From Enterococcus_G camelliae (GTDB taxonomy: Bacteria > Bacillota > Bacilli > Lactobacillales > Enterococcaceae): a stretch of DNA of 64,000 nucleotides. A program made the position numbers and the translations under genes. Of the stretch, positions 33,507 to 42,348 are shown piece after piece (position 1 is the first letter of the stretch; every line of letters begins with the position of its first letter). The notes beneath the pieces were generated by a model. That model saw only the letters and a program-made list of their open reading frames with translations, ran no database searches and was not told where the DNA came from. The stretch covers positions 1 through 64,000 of the forward strand of contig NZ_JBHUMO010000058.1 of assembly GCF_042685105.1 (NCBI RefSeq). Reading direction: 5' to 3'.

Positions 33507-34379
33507 ATGTTTTATTCAATTGCTGATTTAGTAGAACAAGCCAACCAATACCAGTCGATTGCAGAGTTGATGATTGCGACCGAAGAGGAAATGACTGGCC
33601 GTTCTCGTAAAGAAATCGAACGCTTAATGGAACGAAATCTATCGGTTATGGAACAATCGATTGAAGAAGGCGTGGCCGGCGTGAAATCCGTCACTGGCTT
33701 AACGGGTGGGGATGCAACCAAAATGAATGACTACTTGGACAAAGGAACATTTATGAGTGGAAAAACGATTTTAACAGCGGTACGCAACGCCATTGCGGTA
33801 AATGAAGTGAATGCCAAGATGGGATTGATTTGTGCCACACCTACAGCTGGCAGTGCCGGCGTCGTCCCCGGTGTATTAATGGCTTGCCGCGAAAAATTAC
33901 AACTTTCGCGCGAACAACAGCTTGATTTTTTATTCACAGCTGGGGCTTTTGGCCTTGTCATTGCCAATAATGCGTCCATCTCTGGTGCAGAAGGCGGTTG
34001 CCAAGCAGAAGTCGGCTCGGCAAGTGCGATGGCCTCAGCTGCTTTGGTTGCAGCCAATGGTGGCACCGCCCATCAATCCGCACAAGCCGTGGCAATCACC
34101 TTAAAAAATATGATGGGGCTGATTTGCGATCCGGTTGCTGGGTTGGTTGAAGTTCCATGTGTAAAACGAAACGCTTTGGGTTCCTCGCAAGCCTTTATTT
34201 CAGCTGATATGGCTTTGGCAGGGATTGAAAGTGTCATTCCTCCTGATGAAGTCGTCGCAGCGATGTATCAGGTTGGTCGCCAGATGCCATCAATGTTTCG
34301 TGAGACAGCTGAAGGTGGATTAGCAATGACCCCAACTGCGCAAAAACTAACCCAATCAATTATGGGAACGAATCGCTAG
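33507..34379 (+). CDS. sdaAA: L-serine dehydratase, alpha subunit
   Basis: The 290-residue subunit carries the iron-sulfur site and catalytic domain. Recognisable stretches are GLTGGDATKMNDYL, CATPTAGSAGVVPG, SGAEGGCQAEVGSASAMA and CDPVAGLVEVPCVKRNA, with the cysteines that hold the cluster. It is translated from AAGGAGTCCTGAC ATG, in an operon with sdaAB. Split alpha/beta organisation is the Gram-positive form. Confidence 0.95.
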   Translation: MFYSIADLVEQANQYQSIAELMIATEEEMTGRSRKEIERLMERNLSVMEQSIEEGVAGVKSVTGLTGGDATKMNDYLDKGTFMSGKTILTAVRNAIAVNEVNAKMGLICATPTAGSAGVVPGVLMACREKLQLSREQQLDFLFTAGAFGLVIANNASISGAEGGCQAEVGSASAMASAALVAANGGTAHQSAQAVAITLKNMMGLICDPVAGLVEVPCVKRNALGSSQAFISADMALAGIESVIPPDEVVAAMYQVGRQMPSMFRETAEGGLAMTPTAQKLTQSIMGTNR

Positions 34380-34408
34380 GCGTTCATTCTCTATCTTTTT
34401 TTGTTAAT

Positions 34409-34451
34409 TCTCTGGAAAATCTGATGTGTCGCTTTTTCCGGGGGATTTTTT
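34409..34451 (+). terminator. Terminator after sdaAA
   Basis: TCTCTGGAAAA pairs with TTTTTCCGGGGGA with a bulge and G-T pairs, followed by six T residues. Confidence 0.55.
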
Positions 34452-34481
34452 GTTTCCCATCATACCGTTCAATGAATAGAA

Positions 34482-35357
34482 TTAGTACCACAAGAAATGG
34501 CTAACCAGTTCATCAACTTCCTTGTTTTCATGCAATTGACTGTGTTGTGCCATTTCTCCTTGCACAATCCGTGAATCAACGTCGATTCCCTGGTCTCGCA
34601 AAAGTGGAACAATTGCCAAACTACTGGCCAAAGGAACGGTCCCATCACTGAGATCGTGAGCATTAAGTTGGCCACTAATCACTTCGACAGCAATTGTTTG
34701 ATCAATTCGATTGGCATTGGCAACAAATTGTTGATAACGTACAGATTGCTCCGCCGGTCCATTCGTCAGCAAGTCCACCTGTGATTGAAAAGGCAAGGTA
34801 TCCAAGAACTCATTAAAGGGTCCGGCAATCAGCAGGACTTTCTTAATTTGAGGCTGCGTCTCATCTGGTTTCTGACGCTCCAAATAATCAACTGTACTAA
34901 CGGCCCCCATTGAATGCCCAACAAGATTCACTGTATCGATATGGTACCTCGTTTTTAGATAACTCAAGACTGCTGCAATCCATTGCGATTGATTCCATTG
35001 TGTACTCTTATTACTTTGGAAAATCACTTGCACCGTCGGATTCACTTTTTTTTGAGACAATTGGCCCTTCGCCAAAATTGAACCATCGTCAAGGACCGTC
35101 AAGGTAAGTTCTTTTTTTGATTCCTGGTTGCGTGCCAATCGTTGCAGCATTGAGCCAAAAGACGTTGTCCCCCCACCATATCCATGAAAAAAAAGGGTCG
35201 GAACACCAGAGTAGTGAATCGCTTTTGATTGTTGCTTGATAGTCGTTTTTTGAGTGGTTGTCGAAGTTGCCGTCGACGTTGGACTCGCATCACTTTGACA
35301 AGCCACCAACCCCAAGACAAAGAAAACAACTAATAAACCATAGCCTATTTTTTTCAA
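34482..35357 (-). CDS. DUF915-family alpha/beta hydrolase lipoprotein
   Basis: A 291-residue cell-surface hydrolase. Its signal peptide ends with the lipobox LVAC, giving a lipid-anchored mature protein with a Ser/Thr-rich linker. The catalytic domain has FFHGYGGG (oxyanion region) and the nucleophile elbow GHSMG, then a late Asp/His region. DUF915 hydrolases are common in lactic-acid bacteria and have unknown substrates. TTG 35357 has AAAGGAG eight bases upstream and is preferred over the frame's GTG at 35375. Confidence 0.85.
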   Translation of the reverse strand: MKKIGYGLLVVFFVLGLVACQSDASPTSTATSTTTQKTTIKQQSKAIHYSGVPTLFFHGYGGGTTSFGSMLQRLARNQESKKELTLTVLDDGSILAKGQLSQKKVNPTVQVIFQSNKSTQWNQSQWIAAVLSYLKTRYHIDTVNLVGHSMGAVSTVDYLERQKPDETQPQIKKVLLIAGPFNEFLDTLPFQSQVDLLTNGPAEQSVRYQQFVANANRIDQTIAVEVISGQLNAHDLSDGTVPLASSLAIVPLLRDQGIDVDSRIVQGEMAQHSQLHENKEVDELVSHFLWY

Positions 35358-35383
35358 CCCACATTCTCCTTTCACGATTCATC

Positions 35384-35414
35384 AAAAAAACCGCTGTTTC
35401 AAAATGAACAGCGG
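35384..35414 (-). terminator. Terminator of the secE-nusG transcript
   Basis: CCGCTGTT/AACAGCGG stem with a T7 run on the minus strand, directly after nusG. Confidence 0.8.
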
Positions 35415-35422
35415 CTACTTTT

Positions 35423-35968
35423 TTAAATAGCATCTACTTGGTCAAAATCAAGTTCCGTACTCGTTTCTCGCCCAAACATATCAATATTAACTTTTAATTT
35501 TTGTTTTTCTTCATCAATTTCACTAACTTGGCCTTCTAAGCCAGAAAAAGCTCCTTCAATGATTTTCACGGTTTGACCTAACGCAACCTTTAGTTCAACC
35601 GTACGCGTACTCATTCCCAAAGAACGCAATATGCTATTGATTTCTTCTGGTAATAATGGAGCTGGTTTGCTTCCAGCACCATGTGATCCAACAAAGCCAG
35701 TCACACCTGGTGTGTTGCGGACAACGTACCATGATTCATCCGTCATAATCATTTCAACGAGCACATAGCCAGGAAAAGTCTTGTGGACAATCTCTTTCTC
35801 TTTGCCATTTTTCACTTCTTTTTCAACTTCTTCAGGTACAACAACCCGAAAAATATAGTCTCCCATCCGCATGCTTTGTGCACGAGACTCAATATTTGTT
35901 TTTACTTTATTTTCATAACCAGAGTATGTATGCAAGACATACCAACTTTTTTCTACTGATTCCATCAT
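35423..35968 (-). CDS. nusG: Transcription termination/antitermination factor NusG
   Basis: The 181-residue protein has an NGN domain (WYVLHTYSGYENKVKTNIESR, FPGYVLVEMIMTDESWYVVRNTPGVTGFVG) and a C-terminal KOW domain (VKIIEGAFSGLEGQVSEID). It couples RNA polymerase to translation and Rho. It is the third gene of rpmG-secE-nusG, the conserved arrangement. Confidence 0.97.
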   Translation of the reverse strand: MMESVEKSWYVLHTYSGYENKVKTNIESRAQSMRMGDYIFRVVVPEEVEKEVKNGKEKEIVHKTFPGYVLVEMIMTDESWYVVRNTPGVTGFVGSHGAGSKPAPLLPEEINSILRSLGMSTRTVELKVALGQTVKIIEGAFSGLEGQVSEIDEEKQKLKVNIDMFGRETSTELDFDQVDAI

Positions 35969-36081
35969 TTGGACTCCTTTGTCTTTTTCTCGTAAAATAA
36001 AAAAACCTCAGTACACCCGAAGTTTTTCTCTCGCTTGCATTATATCACGCACACAAAAATTCTGCCACTTTCCTGAAAAAA

Positions 36082-36252
36082 TTATTTAAGAATCCATGCA
36101 AAGAGTTTTTGAATTCCTGTGTCCATCAAGAAGAATAACACTGCAAAAATCAGTGATGTTTCAATTACAACCAATGTATCCTTGCGTAATTGTTTTCCTG
36201 AAGGCCAAGTAACTTTTTTCATTTCTTCTTTGACACTGCGAATAAATTTCAT
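36082..36252 (-). CDS. secE: Preprotein translocase subunit SecE
   Basis: A 56-residue single-span subunit of SecYEG, too short to be obvious in ordinary ORF listing. It reads MKFIRSVKEEMKKVTWPSGK followed by a hydrophobic segment (VVIETSLIFAVLFFLMDTG) and a short tail. The EMKKVTWPS motif is the SecE signature. It lies between rpmG and nusG. Confidence 0.95.
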   Translation of the reverse strand: MKFIRSVKEEMKKVTWPSGKQLRKDTLVVIETSLIFAVLFFLMDTGIQKLFAWILK

Positions 36253-36267
36253 CCTGCTGCCTCCCGT

Positions 36268-36420
36268 TTACTTAGTCTCTTTATGAATGGTATATTGATT
36301 ACAATATTTACAGAACTTGTTAATCTCTAAGCGATTTCCTTTTTTTCCTTCACTCACAGACTTAGAATAATTCCGAGAACCACAAACTGAACAAGCAAGT
36401 GCCGCTTTTTTGGTTGCCAT
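36268..36420 (-). CDS. rpmG: 50S ribosomal protein L33
   Basis: A 50-residue L33 with two CxxC zinc pairs (CSVCGSRNY and CKYC), so of the zinc-containing type. ATG 36420 follows AGGAGG; the frame is open to 36486 without a site. It is first in rpmG-secE-nusG. Confidence 0.95.
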   Translation of the reverse strand: MATKKAALACSVCGSRNYSKSVSEGKKGNRLEINKFCKYCNQYTIHKETK

Positions 36421-36578
36421 AAACTTACCTCCTGCCGGTTTCTCATTCCACCCAGTTAAAATAGCATTTTTTCCCATTTCTGTCAAACAACTCTGCTAGT
36501 AACTTTCGACAGTTATAGTTAAGTTTTTGCCTCGATTGTGTTATGATAAAAGTGAAAATTTCAAATGGAGGTAGGATT

Positions 36579-37220
36579 ATGCTTTTAAAAACGATGGTCT
36601 ACAAAAAACAAGACCTAACAACAGTTACAGAGGATGCTTCATTAGAAGAAGCCTTAAAAATATTAGAAGATTCCGGTTATCGTTGTGTGCCAATTCTTGA
36701 TGCATCCGGAAAAATTTTTAGAGGAAATATTTACAAAATGCACATCTATCGTCACAAAGCAAATGGTGGCGACATGTCCTTACCAGTCACACATCTCTTA
36801 AAAAATGCCACCAAATTTATCTATGTCAATTCCTCTTTCTTTAATGTGTTCTTTACTATTAAGGAATTGCCCTACATTGCTGTGCTCGATGAAAACAATT
36901 ATTTCTATGGTATCTTAACCCACAGCTCATTGCTGTCTGTTTTAGCTCAATCTTGGAATATTGAGCAAGGAAGTTATGTCTTAACGATTGCTTCTACTGG
37001 AAAACAAGGCGACCTAGCTATGATTTCCAAAATCATTTCAAAACATTGTAGCATCGCAAGTTGTATTACTTTAGATATTGGAAAAGATGAATTTATTCGT
37101 CGAACATTGATTACCCTCCCTGCTGGGATTTCCGTTCAGGTGCGGGATAAAATTATTGAACAATTGGAAAACAAGTTGTTTAAAGTTGTGGAAGTGGAAG
37201 ATTTGCAAGCCGACTTTTAA
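36579..37220 (+). CDS. CBS-domain protein, CbpA-like (probable c-di-AMP receptor)
   Basis: The 213-residue protein has two N-terminal CBS motifs (residues 1-120; LLKTMVYKKQDLTTVTEDASLEEAL..., ELPYIAVLDENNYFYGILT) and a C-terminal ACT-like half (YVLTIASTGKQGDLAMISKII). CBS plus ACT architecture matches the CbpA proteins of Listeria and relatives, which bind c-di-AMP; that ligand is an inference here. Start ATG 36579 with GGAGGTAGG. It is monocistronic with its own terminator. Confidence 0.72.
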   Translation: MLLKTMVYKKQDLTTVTEDASLEEALKILEDSGYRCVPILDASGKIFRGNIYKMHIYRHKANGGDMSLPVTHLLKNATKFIYVNSSFFNVFFTIKELPYIAVLDENNYFYGILTHSSLLSVLAQSWNIEQGSYVLTIASTGKQGDLAMISKIISKHCSIASCITLDIGKDEFIRRTLITLPAGISVQVRDKIIEQLENKLFKVVEVEDLQADF

Positions 37221-37234
37221 GTCAGCTCTGTCGC

Positions 37235-37273
37235 AAAAAGGCCTCAAATCAGTGATTGATTTGAGGCCTTTTT
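37235..37273. terminator. Strong bidirectional terminator
   Basis: A perfect 17-bp stem (AAAAAGGCCTCAAATCA and its complement) with a five-base loop and T-runs on both sides, between the CBS gene and queT. Confidence 0.92.
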
Positions 37274-37771
37274 TTATAATCGTTGTTCAAATTTTACAAT
37301 TTTATTGACACCATACATAATAGGCGCGGAAATTGCCATGATAATCGCTTCGCTCAATGCAGTCGTACCATATGTTGGCCAAAATGGTAAATTGGCCGTC
37401 CACATTAGCATGAGTGCAATCAAAAACATGCTTGCTGTAAAAAAGAGGCAATTAAAGACGAGGCGCCATTTTTCATTTTTTACAAATCGACTCATTCCAA
37501 TGGTGGCGAGTAAAGCCAGTAGCGTCTGTCCTCCACCAAAAATTACATCCATGGGTCCATAACCAAAAAAGAGATTATACAAAACAACTCCTCCAAAAAC
37601 ACCCCAAATGAATTTGCGATTAAAGACAACCAAATGGTTTAGGCTTTCAGACAGGCGGAATTGAATGGCTCCTGATTGATACGGTAAGATAAAACATAAG
37701 ACGACATACAATGCCATAATAATTGCATTGCCTGCAATGGTCCGAACAGAACTGTTCCTTTTTTGTTGCAT
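37274..37771 (-). CDS. queT: QueT-type queuosine-precursor ECF transporter S component
   Basis: The 165-residue membrane protein has about five to six spans and the QueT-family pattern (GNAIIMALYVVLCFILPYQ, FRLSESLNHLVVFN, VFGGVVLYNLFFG). It should bind preQ0/preQ1 or queuine and work with an ECF module encoded elsewhere. ATG 37771 has GAAGGAAG upstream. A preQ1-I riboswitch directly upstream is independent support for the substrate. Confidence 0.9.
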   Translation of the reverse strand: MQQKRNSSVRTIAGNAIIMALYVVLCFILPYQSGAIQFRLSESLNHLVVFNRKFIWGVFGGVVLYNLFFGYGPMDVIFGGGQTLLALLATIGMSRFVKNEKWRLVFNCLFFTASMFLIALMLMWTANLPFWPTYGTTALSEAIIMAISAPIMYGVNKIVKFEQRL

Positions 37772-37788
37772 AGTTGCTTCCTTCTTTC

Positions 37789-37828
37789 TCCTAGTTTTGA
37801 TAACGCGGGATGGTTGATGAACCGCGAG
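37789..37828 (-). promoter_or_regulatory. preQ1-I riboswitch in the queT leader
   Basis: The minus-strand leader reads CTCGCGGTTCATC..., with P1 stem CGCGG/CCGCG, the conserved GGTTC after P1 and an A-rich tail AAAACTAGGAG that pairs into the loop. This is the preQ1-I pattern. The tail merges with the ribosome-binding region (AGGAG...GAAGGA), which suggests translational control. Confidence 0.8.
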
Positions 37829-37841
37829 AATATCCTTACTA

Positions 37842-37870
37842 ATTCTAGTGAACGACGCATTCAAAGTCAA
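37842..37870 (-). promoter_or_regulatory. queT promoter
   Basis: On the minus strand TTGACT (complement of 37865-37870), 17 bases, TAGAAT (complement of 37842-37847). Transcription would begin just before the riboswitch. Confidence 0.75.
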
Positions 37871-37872
37871 GA

Positions 37873-37906
37873 GGCAAAGACACTCATTTTAACGAGATTC
37901 TTTGCC
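37873..37906. terminator. Hairpin between the 99-residue membrane protein gene and queT promoter
   Basis: GGCAAAGA pairs with TCTTTGCC, with an inner CTC/GAG stem. The T-run is on the plus strand side; on the minus strand it would still separate the upstream gene from queT. Confidence 0.5.
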
Positions 37907-37927
37907 TTCTTTTTCGTATTAACTAAT

Positions 37928-38227
37928 TTAACTAGCTTTTAACCAAGGCTTTTCCTTGGTATCTGCTGGGCCATTTGTTGCTTTGATTGAAGTTTCCTGC
38001 TTTTTCGTGGTCGCTTGGACATTTGTTTTTCTTACTTTGGTTGGTTTCTTCGCTTCTACCCACAAAAATCCAACCATCAACCCACCATAACTTATTAGTA
38101 GTAGCCCTTGCAATCCAACAAACACATCGTTCAAGACTGTATTTCCTGACAGCTGAAATACGTGCTTAAGACCAAATTGGAGCACAAATAATCCGAGGGA
38201 ACTCATGATCAAGTGATAATATTTCAT
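37928..38227 (-). CDS. Small two-span membrane protein, unknown
   Basis: A 99-residue protein with two membrane spans (residues about 3-22 and 37-56) and a lysine/threonine-rich cytoplasmic tail (residues 58-99). No family recognised. It has AGAAAAG upstream and is not obviously linked to its neighbours. Confidence 0.55.
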   Translation of the reverse strand: MKYYHLIMSSLGLFVLQFGLKHVFQLSGNTVLNDVFVGLQGLLLISYGGLMVGFLWVEAKKPTKVRKTNVQATTKKQETSIKATNGPADTKEKPWLKAS

Positions 38228-38369
38228 CTTTTCTACTCCTTCTACTCAAAGGAGTATAACAGACAGGAGTATAACGATGCAACTTTTCTAATTGATTAAG
38301 AATTGTTTAAGAAAGAAAAAGTTGATCTACTTTAAAATGTAAGCGTTCGCTTTTTTGTTTCATTTATGG

Positions 38370-38375
38370 TATAAA
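38370..38375 (+). promoter_or_regulatory. Extended -10 promoter of the structured RNA
   Basis: ATGGTATAAA provides a TG-extended -10 with a weak TTCGCT -35. It would start transcription near 38382, exactly at the 5' arm of the RNA's closing stem. Confidence 0.55.
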
Positions 38376-38381
38376 CTAGTT

Positions 38382-38643
38382 GTAAGGGGTCATAGGAATT
38401 CCCAGTAAGGTAATCGAAGAAGGCATTACCTAAACAGAATTGTTGTGAGCTTAACAAATGAAAAGGATGTGGGAATTTGACAAACTCCTTACGTACCATT
38501 ATCCATGAGTCTGACCGCACTATCTAAATTGAAGCAGGCATCGCAAACCTTACCCTAATGAAAAGCATCTTAGTGAAGAAATTTTGTAATGAAAGATGGA
38601 CAGCCTCCTTCAATTAGAAACGGTCAGACTCTCTTTTTTTTTT
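38382..38643 (+). ncRNA. Unassigned structured RNA, about 260 nt
   Basis: Two folded domains are visible. Domain 1: closing stem 38382-38390/38484-38492 (9 bp), then 38397-38404/38470-38477 (8 bp), a hairpin 38408-38414/38425-38431 (7 bp) and a small hairpin 38440-38444/38453-38457. Domain 2: 38507-38517/38621-38631 (11 bp), 38527-38534/38608-38615 (8 bp), an AGGC/GCCT extension and 38566-38571/38593-38598 (6 bp). A T10 run follows the last stem. It has its own promoter and terminator and no ORF. It is not recognisable as tmRNA, RNase P, SRP, T-box or a common riboswitch. Confidence 0.65.
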
Positions 38644-38730
38644 GCCTTTTTTGCAAAGTGCCTCCTGCTTACCGAAACCAAAGTGAACATGCTATAATAA
38701 ACTCCAAAAGTCGTATGATGGGAGTCAGAC

Positions 38731-39699
38731 ATGAAAAGAATTTACCACGTCATCATTAACCCCGTTGCTGGTGGTGGCAAAGGAAGCGAAGTTGCAAAAA
38801 AAATACTATCAGAATTAACTGAACATCAGTTTACTTACCACACCTATCAGACGGAGTACCCAAATCATGAAGCCCAGCTCGTCCAAACATTATTAGAACA
38901 AAATAAATTGCATGGTTTCCCTAATGACAGACCTCTTGGTTCAGAAGAAACCTTTCCGATGTTGCTCGTTATTGGTGGAGATGGAACATTGCACCATGTT
39001 GTCAATCAGCTCCATGCATATGGTGCTAACTATCCTGTTGCCTATATTCCAGCTGGAACAGGGAATGATTTTGCACGGGCACTTGGACTCCCAGACGATC
39101 CAGTTGAACAATTCTGGCAAGTCGTAAAGACGCGCCTACCAAAAACGTTACCACTATTAAGTTACCAAGATCAAATTCAAGGAGATAGTCAGGTCTTTTT
39201 CAACAATCTCGGTATTGGACTCGATGGAAAAATTGTCAGGAAAACCAATGAAAGCGCTCGAAAAAAATGGCTGAGTAAATGGCACCTTGCCCACTTTAGT
39301 TACCTAAGTTCTGCTTTAGTCAGCCTGTTTGAACAAAAAGCATTTCCTTCACGTATTGAAATAAATGGTCAATCCATTCGTATGGACAAAACCTACCTTT
39401 GTACCATAACCAACCACCCTTACTTTGGAGGTGGTGTCGCCATCGCTCCTACTGTTTCGTTGGAAAAAGCAGAGTTTGAATTAGTGATTGTTGAAAAAGT
39501 TGCTTGGTTTAAACTTTGCTATTTTGCCTATCATATTTTACGAAAAAAAGATTTCCGTTCACGTTCCTTCCATCGCTACCCAGCTAAGAAATTAAGGTTA
39601 GTAACAACCACGCCGGAAGAAACCCAAATTGATGGTGAATCAATCGGCGCTCGCTGTTACGACTTAACCATTCAACTAACGGAACAAGCTTTTTGGTAG
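38731..39699 (+). CDS. Diacylglycerol/lipid kinase (DagK/YegS family)
   Basis: The 322-residue soluble lipid kinase has the DAGK catalytic signatures INPVAGGGKG, VIGGDGTLHHVVNQL near residue 80 and IPAGTGNDFARALGLP near 108. DgkB-type enzymes recycle diacylglycerol from lipoteichoic acid synthesis, but the exact substrate of this member is not determined. A TATAAT box lies at 38692-38697, independent of the RNA terminator upstream. Ends in a strong terminator. Confidence 0.88.
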   Translation: MKRIYHVIINPVAGGGKGSEVAKKILSELTEHQFTYHTYQTEYPNHEAQLVQTLLEQNKLHGFPNDRPLGSEETFPMLLVIGGDGTLHHVVNQLHAYGANYPVAYIPAGTGNDFARALGLPDDPVEQFWQVVKTRLPKTLPLLSYQDQIQGDSQVFFNNLGIGLDGKIVRKTNESARKKWLSKWHLAHFSYLSSALVSLFEQKAFPSRIEINGQSIRMDKTYLCTITNHPYFGGGVAIAPTVSLEKAEFELVIVEKVAWFKLCYFAYHILRKKDFRSRSFHRYPAKKLRLVTTTPEETQIDGESIGARCYDLTIQLTEQAFW

Positions 39700-39751
39700 A
39701 AACACCAAAAGCCAGTCATTAAATTTACTTTCCATCGTGGCGATTCATCGC

Positions 39752-39792
39752 AAAAAAGAGAGGTTTCCTTAAAGGAGGAACCTCTCTTTTTT
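39752..39792. terminator. Terminator between lipid kinase and recD2
   Basis: AAAAAAGAGAGGTTTCC pairs with GGAACCTCTCTTTTTT and has T-runs on both strands; serves both convergent genes. Confidence 0.9.
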
Positions 39793-39800
39793 CTCCTTGA

Positions 39801-42326
39801 TTAAGAATGGCTAGCAACTTGAAAATCTAGTGGTTGCATTCCTTCCATACCAATCATCGGATCAATCATTTGTTTTTGAATTAACTCCATCGTTAAACGA
39901 AATGGTTCGGCTGGTTTTTGAATTTCCAGTTTAGACGATCCTTGCTCCTGCACTGCTGTGGGTTCTTTAGAAACCTCTTCCGTTCGTTTTGGTGCAAGTG
40001 GCGCTACTTTGGTGGTAGCAAACGGTTCTTCCTCATACAGTGCTTGCTCCTCTTGTGTTAATTGGACAAGCTGTTCATTTGTAAACCCTGCGACCTCCGT
40101 GATTCTTTCAACCAACGTCGTTAGACGAAGATGGGATTCCAATTGGACACATCGCTGATAGGACTCATACTCACCAAGTAGAATCAACATTTCTTTACTT
40201 CTGGTCACTGCCGTATACAAAAGATTACGTTGCAACATTCGATTGTATTGGTGGACCATTGGCAAGATGACCATTTTGAATTCGCTACCTTGTGCTTTAT
40301 GAATGGAACAACAATAGGCTAACGTAATTTTGTGCCAATCGTTTCTGCGATAACTCACCTCATTGGCGTCAAATTGGATGTGCAATTCGTCCACTTTATC
40401 CTCGGAGTCTTTCGCATAAGTAATTCCCACAATCACACCCATATCCCCATTAAACACATTTTCTTCTGGTGAATTGACTAGCTGCAAGACTTTGTCACCA
40501 ATCCGAAAAGCTGTCTCCTTATAATGTACTTCTTTTTTGCGTCCATCATTCGGATTAAAAATCTCTTGCATCATTTTATTTAACGCATCAATCCCTGCTA
40601 CGCCACGATACATAGGGGCCAAAATTTGAATATCTTGCGCAGTGAAACCTTTTGCCTTCGCTTTTTCGACAATTTTTGCAATAATCGGTTCGATTTGGTA
40701 CGCCTGACACGCAAAAAATGACCGATCCGGTTGATTTACCATGAAGTTTTCGGGTAAGTATCCATCCTTAATGTCGTGTGCCAGTGGGATAATGGTCGAC
40801 TCGGAACCTTGACGATAAATTTCGATCAGCTCTTTTTTGGGAAATTCCTCAATCATTAATAAATCGTGCATCACTTGCCCAGGGCCAACGGACGGCAACT
40901 GATCTTTATCACCAACCAAAATCACTTGCATATTCGTCGAAATCGCTTTGAATAAGGTATTTGCTAGCCAAGTATCAACCATTGAAAGCTCATCAACAAT
41001 CAAGAGTCCGCCTTCCAATTGCTTGGGTGGCAATGATGTAGTAGCTTGTTCTCGACCATTCAATCCCAGCAAACGGTGAATCGTGCCACTAGGCAGACCT
41101 GTTGTTTCATTCATTCGTTTCGCTGCCCGACCAGTCGGTGCAGCTAACAACACAGGAAACGTTTCGTCGGTATAACTAGCGGGATCCAGATCAAGATCAT
41201 TTAATTCCGCAAAAAGTTGAACAATTCCGTTAATCACGGTTGTTTTTCCGGTTCCTGGACCACCGGTTAGAAGAAAGAATGGCGAATGAATGGCTTCTAT
41301 GATGGCTTCTTTTTGAGAAAGTCCATAAGCGATTCCTAAGTTTTTCTCAATTTTTTTTAACGTCTTTGCTACGGTCTTTTCATCATACTGAATGGTCTTT
41401 TTACGCTTCATTAAGCGGTCCAATGAAGTCGCAATCCCCCATTCGGCAAAATAAAGTCGATTGTCGTAAATATTGGTATCCTGTTGCTGCAATTTACCCT
41501 CTTCAATTAATTCAATGACACAATCTGCTACCTGCTGAGGATTCATTTCAACAGGACGACTGGTTTCCAGCAATGAAATGGTCTGCTCTAACAACCGCTT
41601 CGCTGGAATAAAGGTATCTCCAGACTGGACAGTTGCTTGAATAATTTGATGCAAAATCGCTGCACGCATTCTAGCTTGAGATGTCGCCCCAATTCCCAAT
41701 TGTTCTGCGATAACATCAGCTTTTTTAAACCCAATCCCTTCAATATCCTCTACCAATTGATAAGGATTTTCTTCAATTATTTCGAGGGCTTGGTTTCGAT
41801 ACTTTTGATAAATAGCAAACGACAACTGACTACCAAATCCGTACTTCGTTAACCCAACGATGATTTGATCCATTCCATGATTAAGACGCAATGTCTCTAG
41901 AATAGTCTTGCGTTTTTTTTCATTTAACTGAGGAATGGTTGCTAACAAGTCAGGTTTTTCGAGAATTTGCTCAATGGCATCCTCCCCAATGGCTTTCACA
42001 ATTGTTTGGGCTGTTTTCTTTCCAATCCCCGGAAATTTGTCGCTTGATAGATAGGCAATAATACCAGAAGCCGATGTCGGTTGGGCTTTTTGATACGAAT
42101 CCACCTTTAACTGCAGACCATACTTGGGGTGTTCAACTAACTCCCCAACAAACTGGTAACCTTCTTCCTCCTGAATATCTCCAAAACTTCCTGTAGCAAC
42201 TATTTCTGTTTCACGAAAAGTGGCCGTCGTGGCTTCAACAGCAATCAGAAGAACTTTATAAAAGTTGGCTGGGTTTTGATAAAAAATAGCGGCAACCTTG
42301 CCGACAAATTCCACCTTTTCTGACAA
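39801..42326 (-). CDS. recD2: RecD2 5'-3' DNA helicase
   Basis: The 841-residue protein is the RecBC-independent RecD2 (YrrC) type. It has an N-terminal OB-like region, helix-hairpin-helix repeats (FPGIGKKTAQTIVKAIG, IEGIGFKKADVIAEQLG), Walker A TGGPGTGKTTVING near residue 355, Walker B IVDELSMVD and the UvrD-like C-terminal motif YTAVTRSKEML. TTG 42326 has AAAGGAG ten bases upstream. It follows the histidine phosphatase, overlapping region slightly. Confidence 0.93.
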   Translation of the reverse strand: MSEKVEFVGKVAAIFYQNPANFYKVLLIAVEATTATFRETEIVATGSFGDIQEEEGYQFVGELVEHPKYGLQLKVDSYQKAQPTSASGIIAYLSSDKFPGIGKKTAQTIVKAIGEDAIEQILEKPDLLATIPQLNEKKRKTILETLRLNHGMDQIIVGLTKYGFGSQLSFAIYQKYRNQALEIIEENPYQLVEDIEGIGFKKADVIAEQLGIGATSQARMRAAILHQIIQATVQSGDTFIPAKRLLEQTISLLETSRPVEMNPQQVADCVIELIEEGKLQQQDTNIYDNRLYFAEWGIATSLDRLMKRKKTIQYDEKTVAKTLKKIEKNLGIAYGLSQKEAIIEAIHSPFFLLTGGPGTGKTTVINGIVQLFAELNDLDLDPASYTDETFPVLLAAPTGRAAKRMNETTGLPSGTIHRLLGLNGREQATTSLPPKQLEGGLLIVDELSMVDTWLANTLFKAISTNMQVILVGDKDQLPSVGPGQVMHDLLMIEEFPKKELIEIYRQGSESTIIPLAHDIKDGYLPENFMVNQPDRSFFACQAYQIEPIIAKIVEKAKAKGFTAQDIQILAPMYRGVAGIDALNKMMQEIFNPNDGRKKEVHYKETAFRIGDKVLQLVNSPEENVFNGDMGVIVGITYAKDSEDKVDELHIQFDANEVSYRRNDWHKITLAYCCSIHKAQGSEFKMVILPMVHQYNRMLQRNLLYTAVTRSKEMLILLGEYESYQRCVQLESHLRLTTLVERITEVAGFTNEQLVQLTQEEQALYEEEPFATTKVAPLAPKRTEEVSKEPTAVQEQGSSKLEIQKPAEPFRLTMELIQKQMIDPMIGMEGMQPLDFQVASHS

Positions 42327-42348
42327 TTGGTTCCCGCTCCTTTCTGTT

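Noticed and set aside
38382..38643. T-box, tmRNA, RNase P or cobalamin riboswitch
   Set aside because: Key conserved strings (TGGNACCGCG, tmRNA 5' end, GAGGAAAGTCC, B12 box) are absent.
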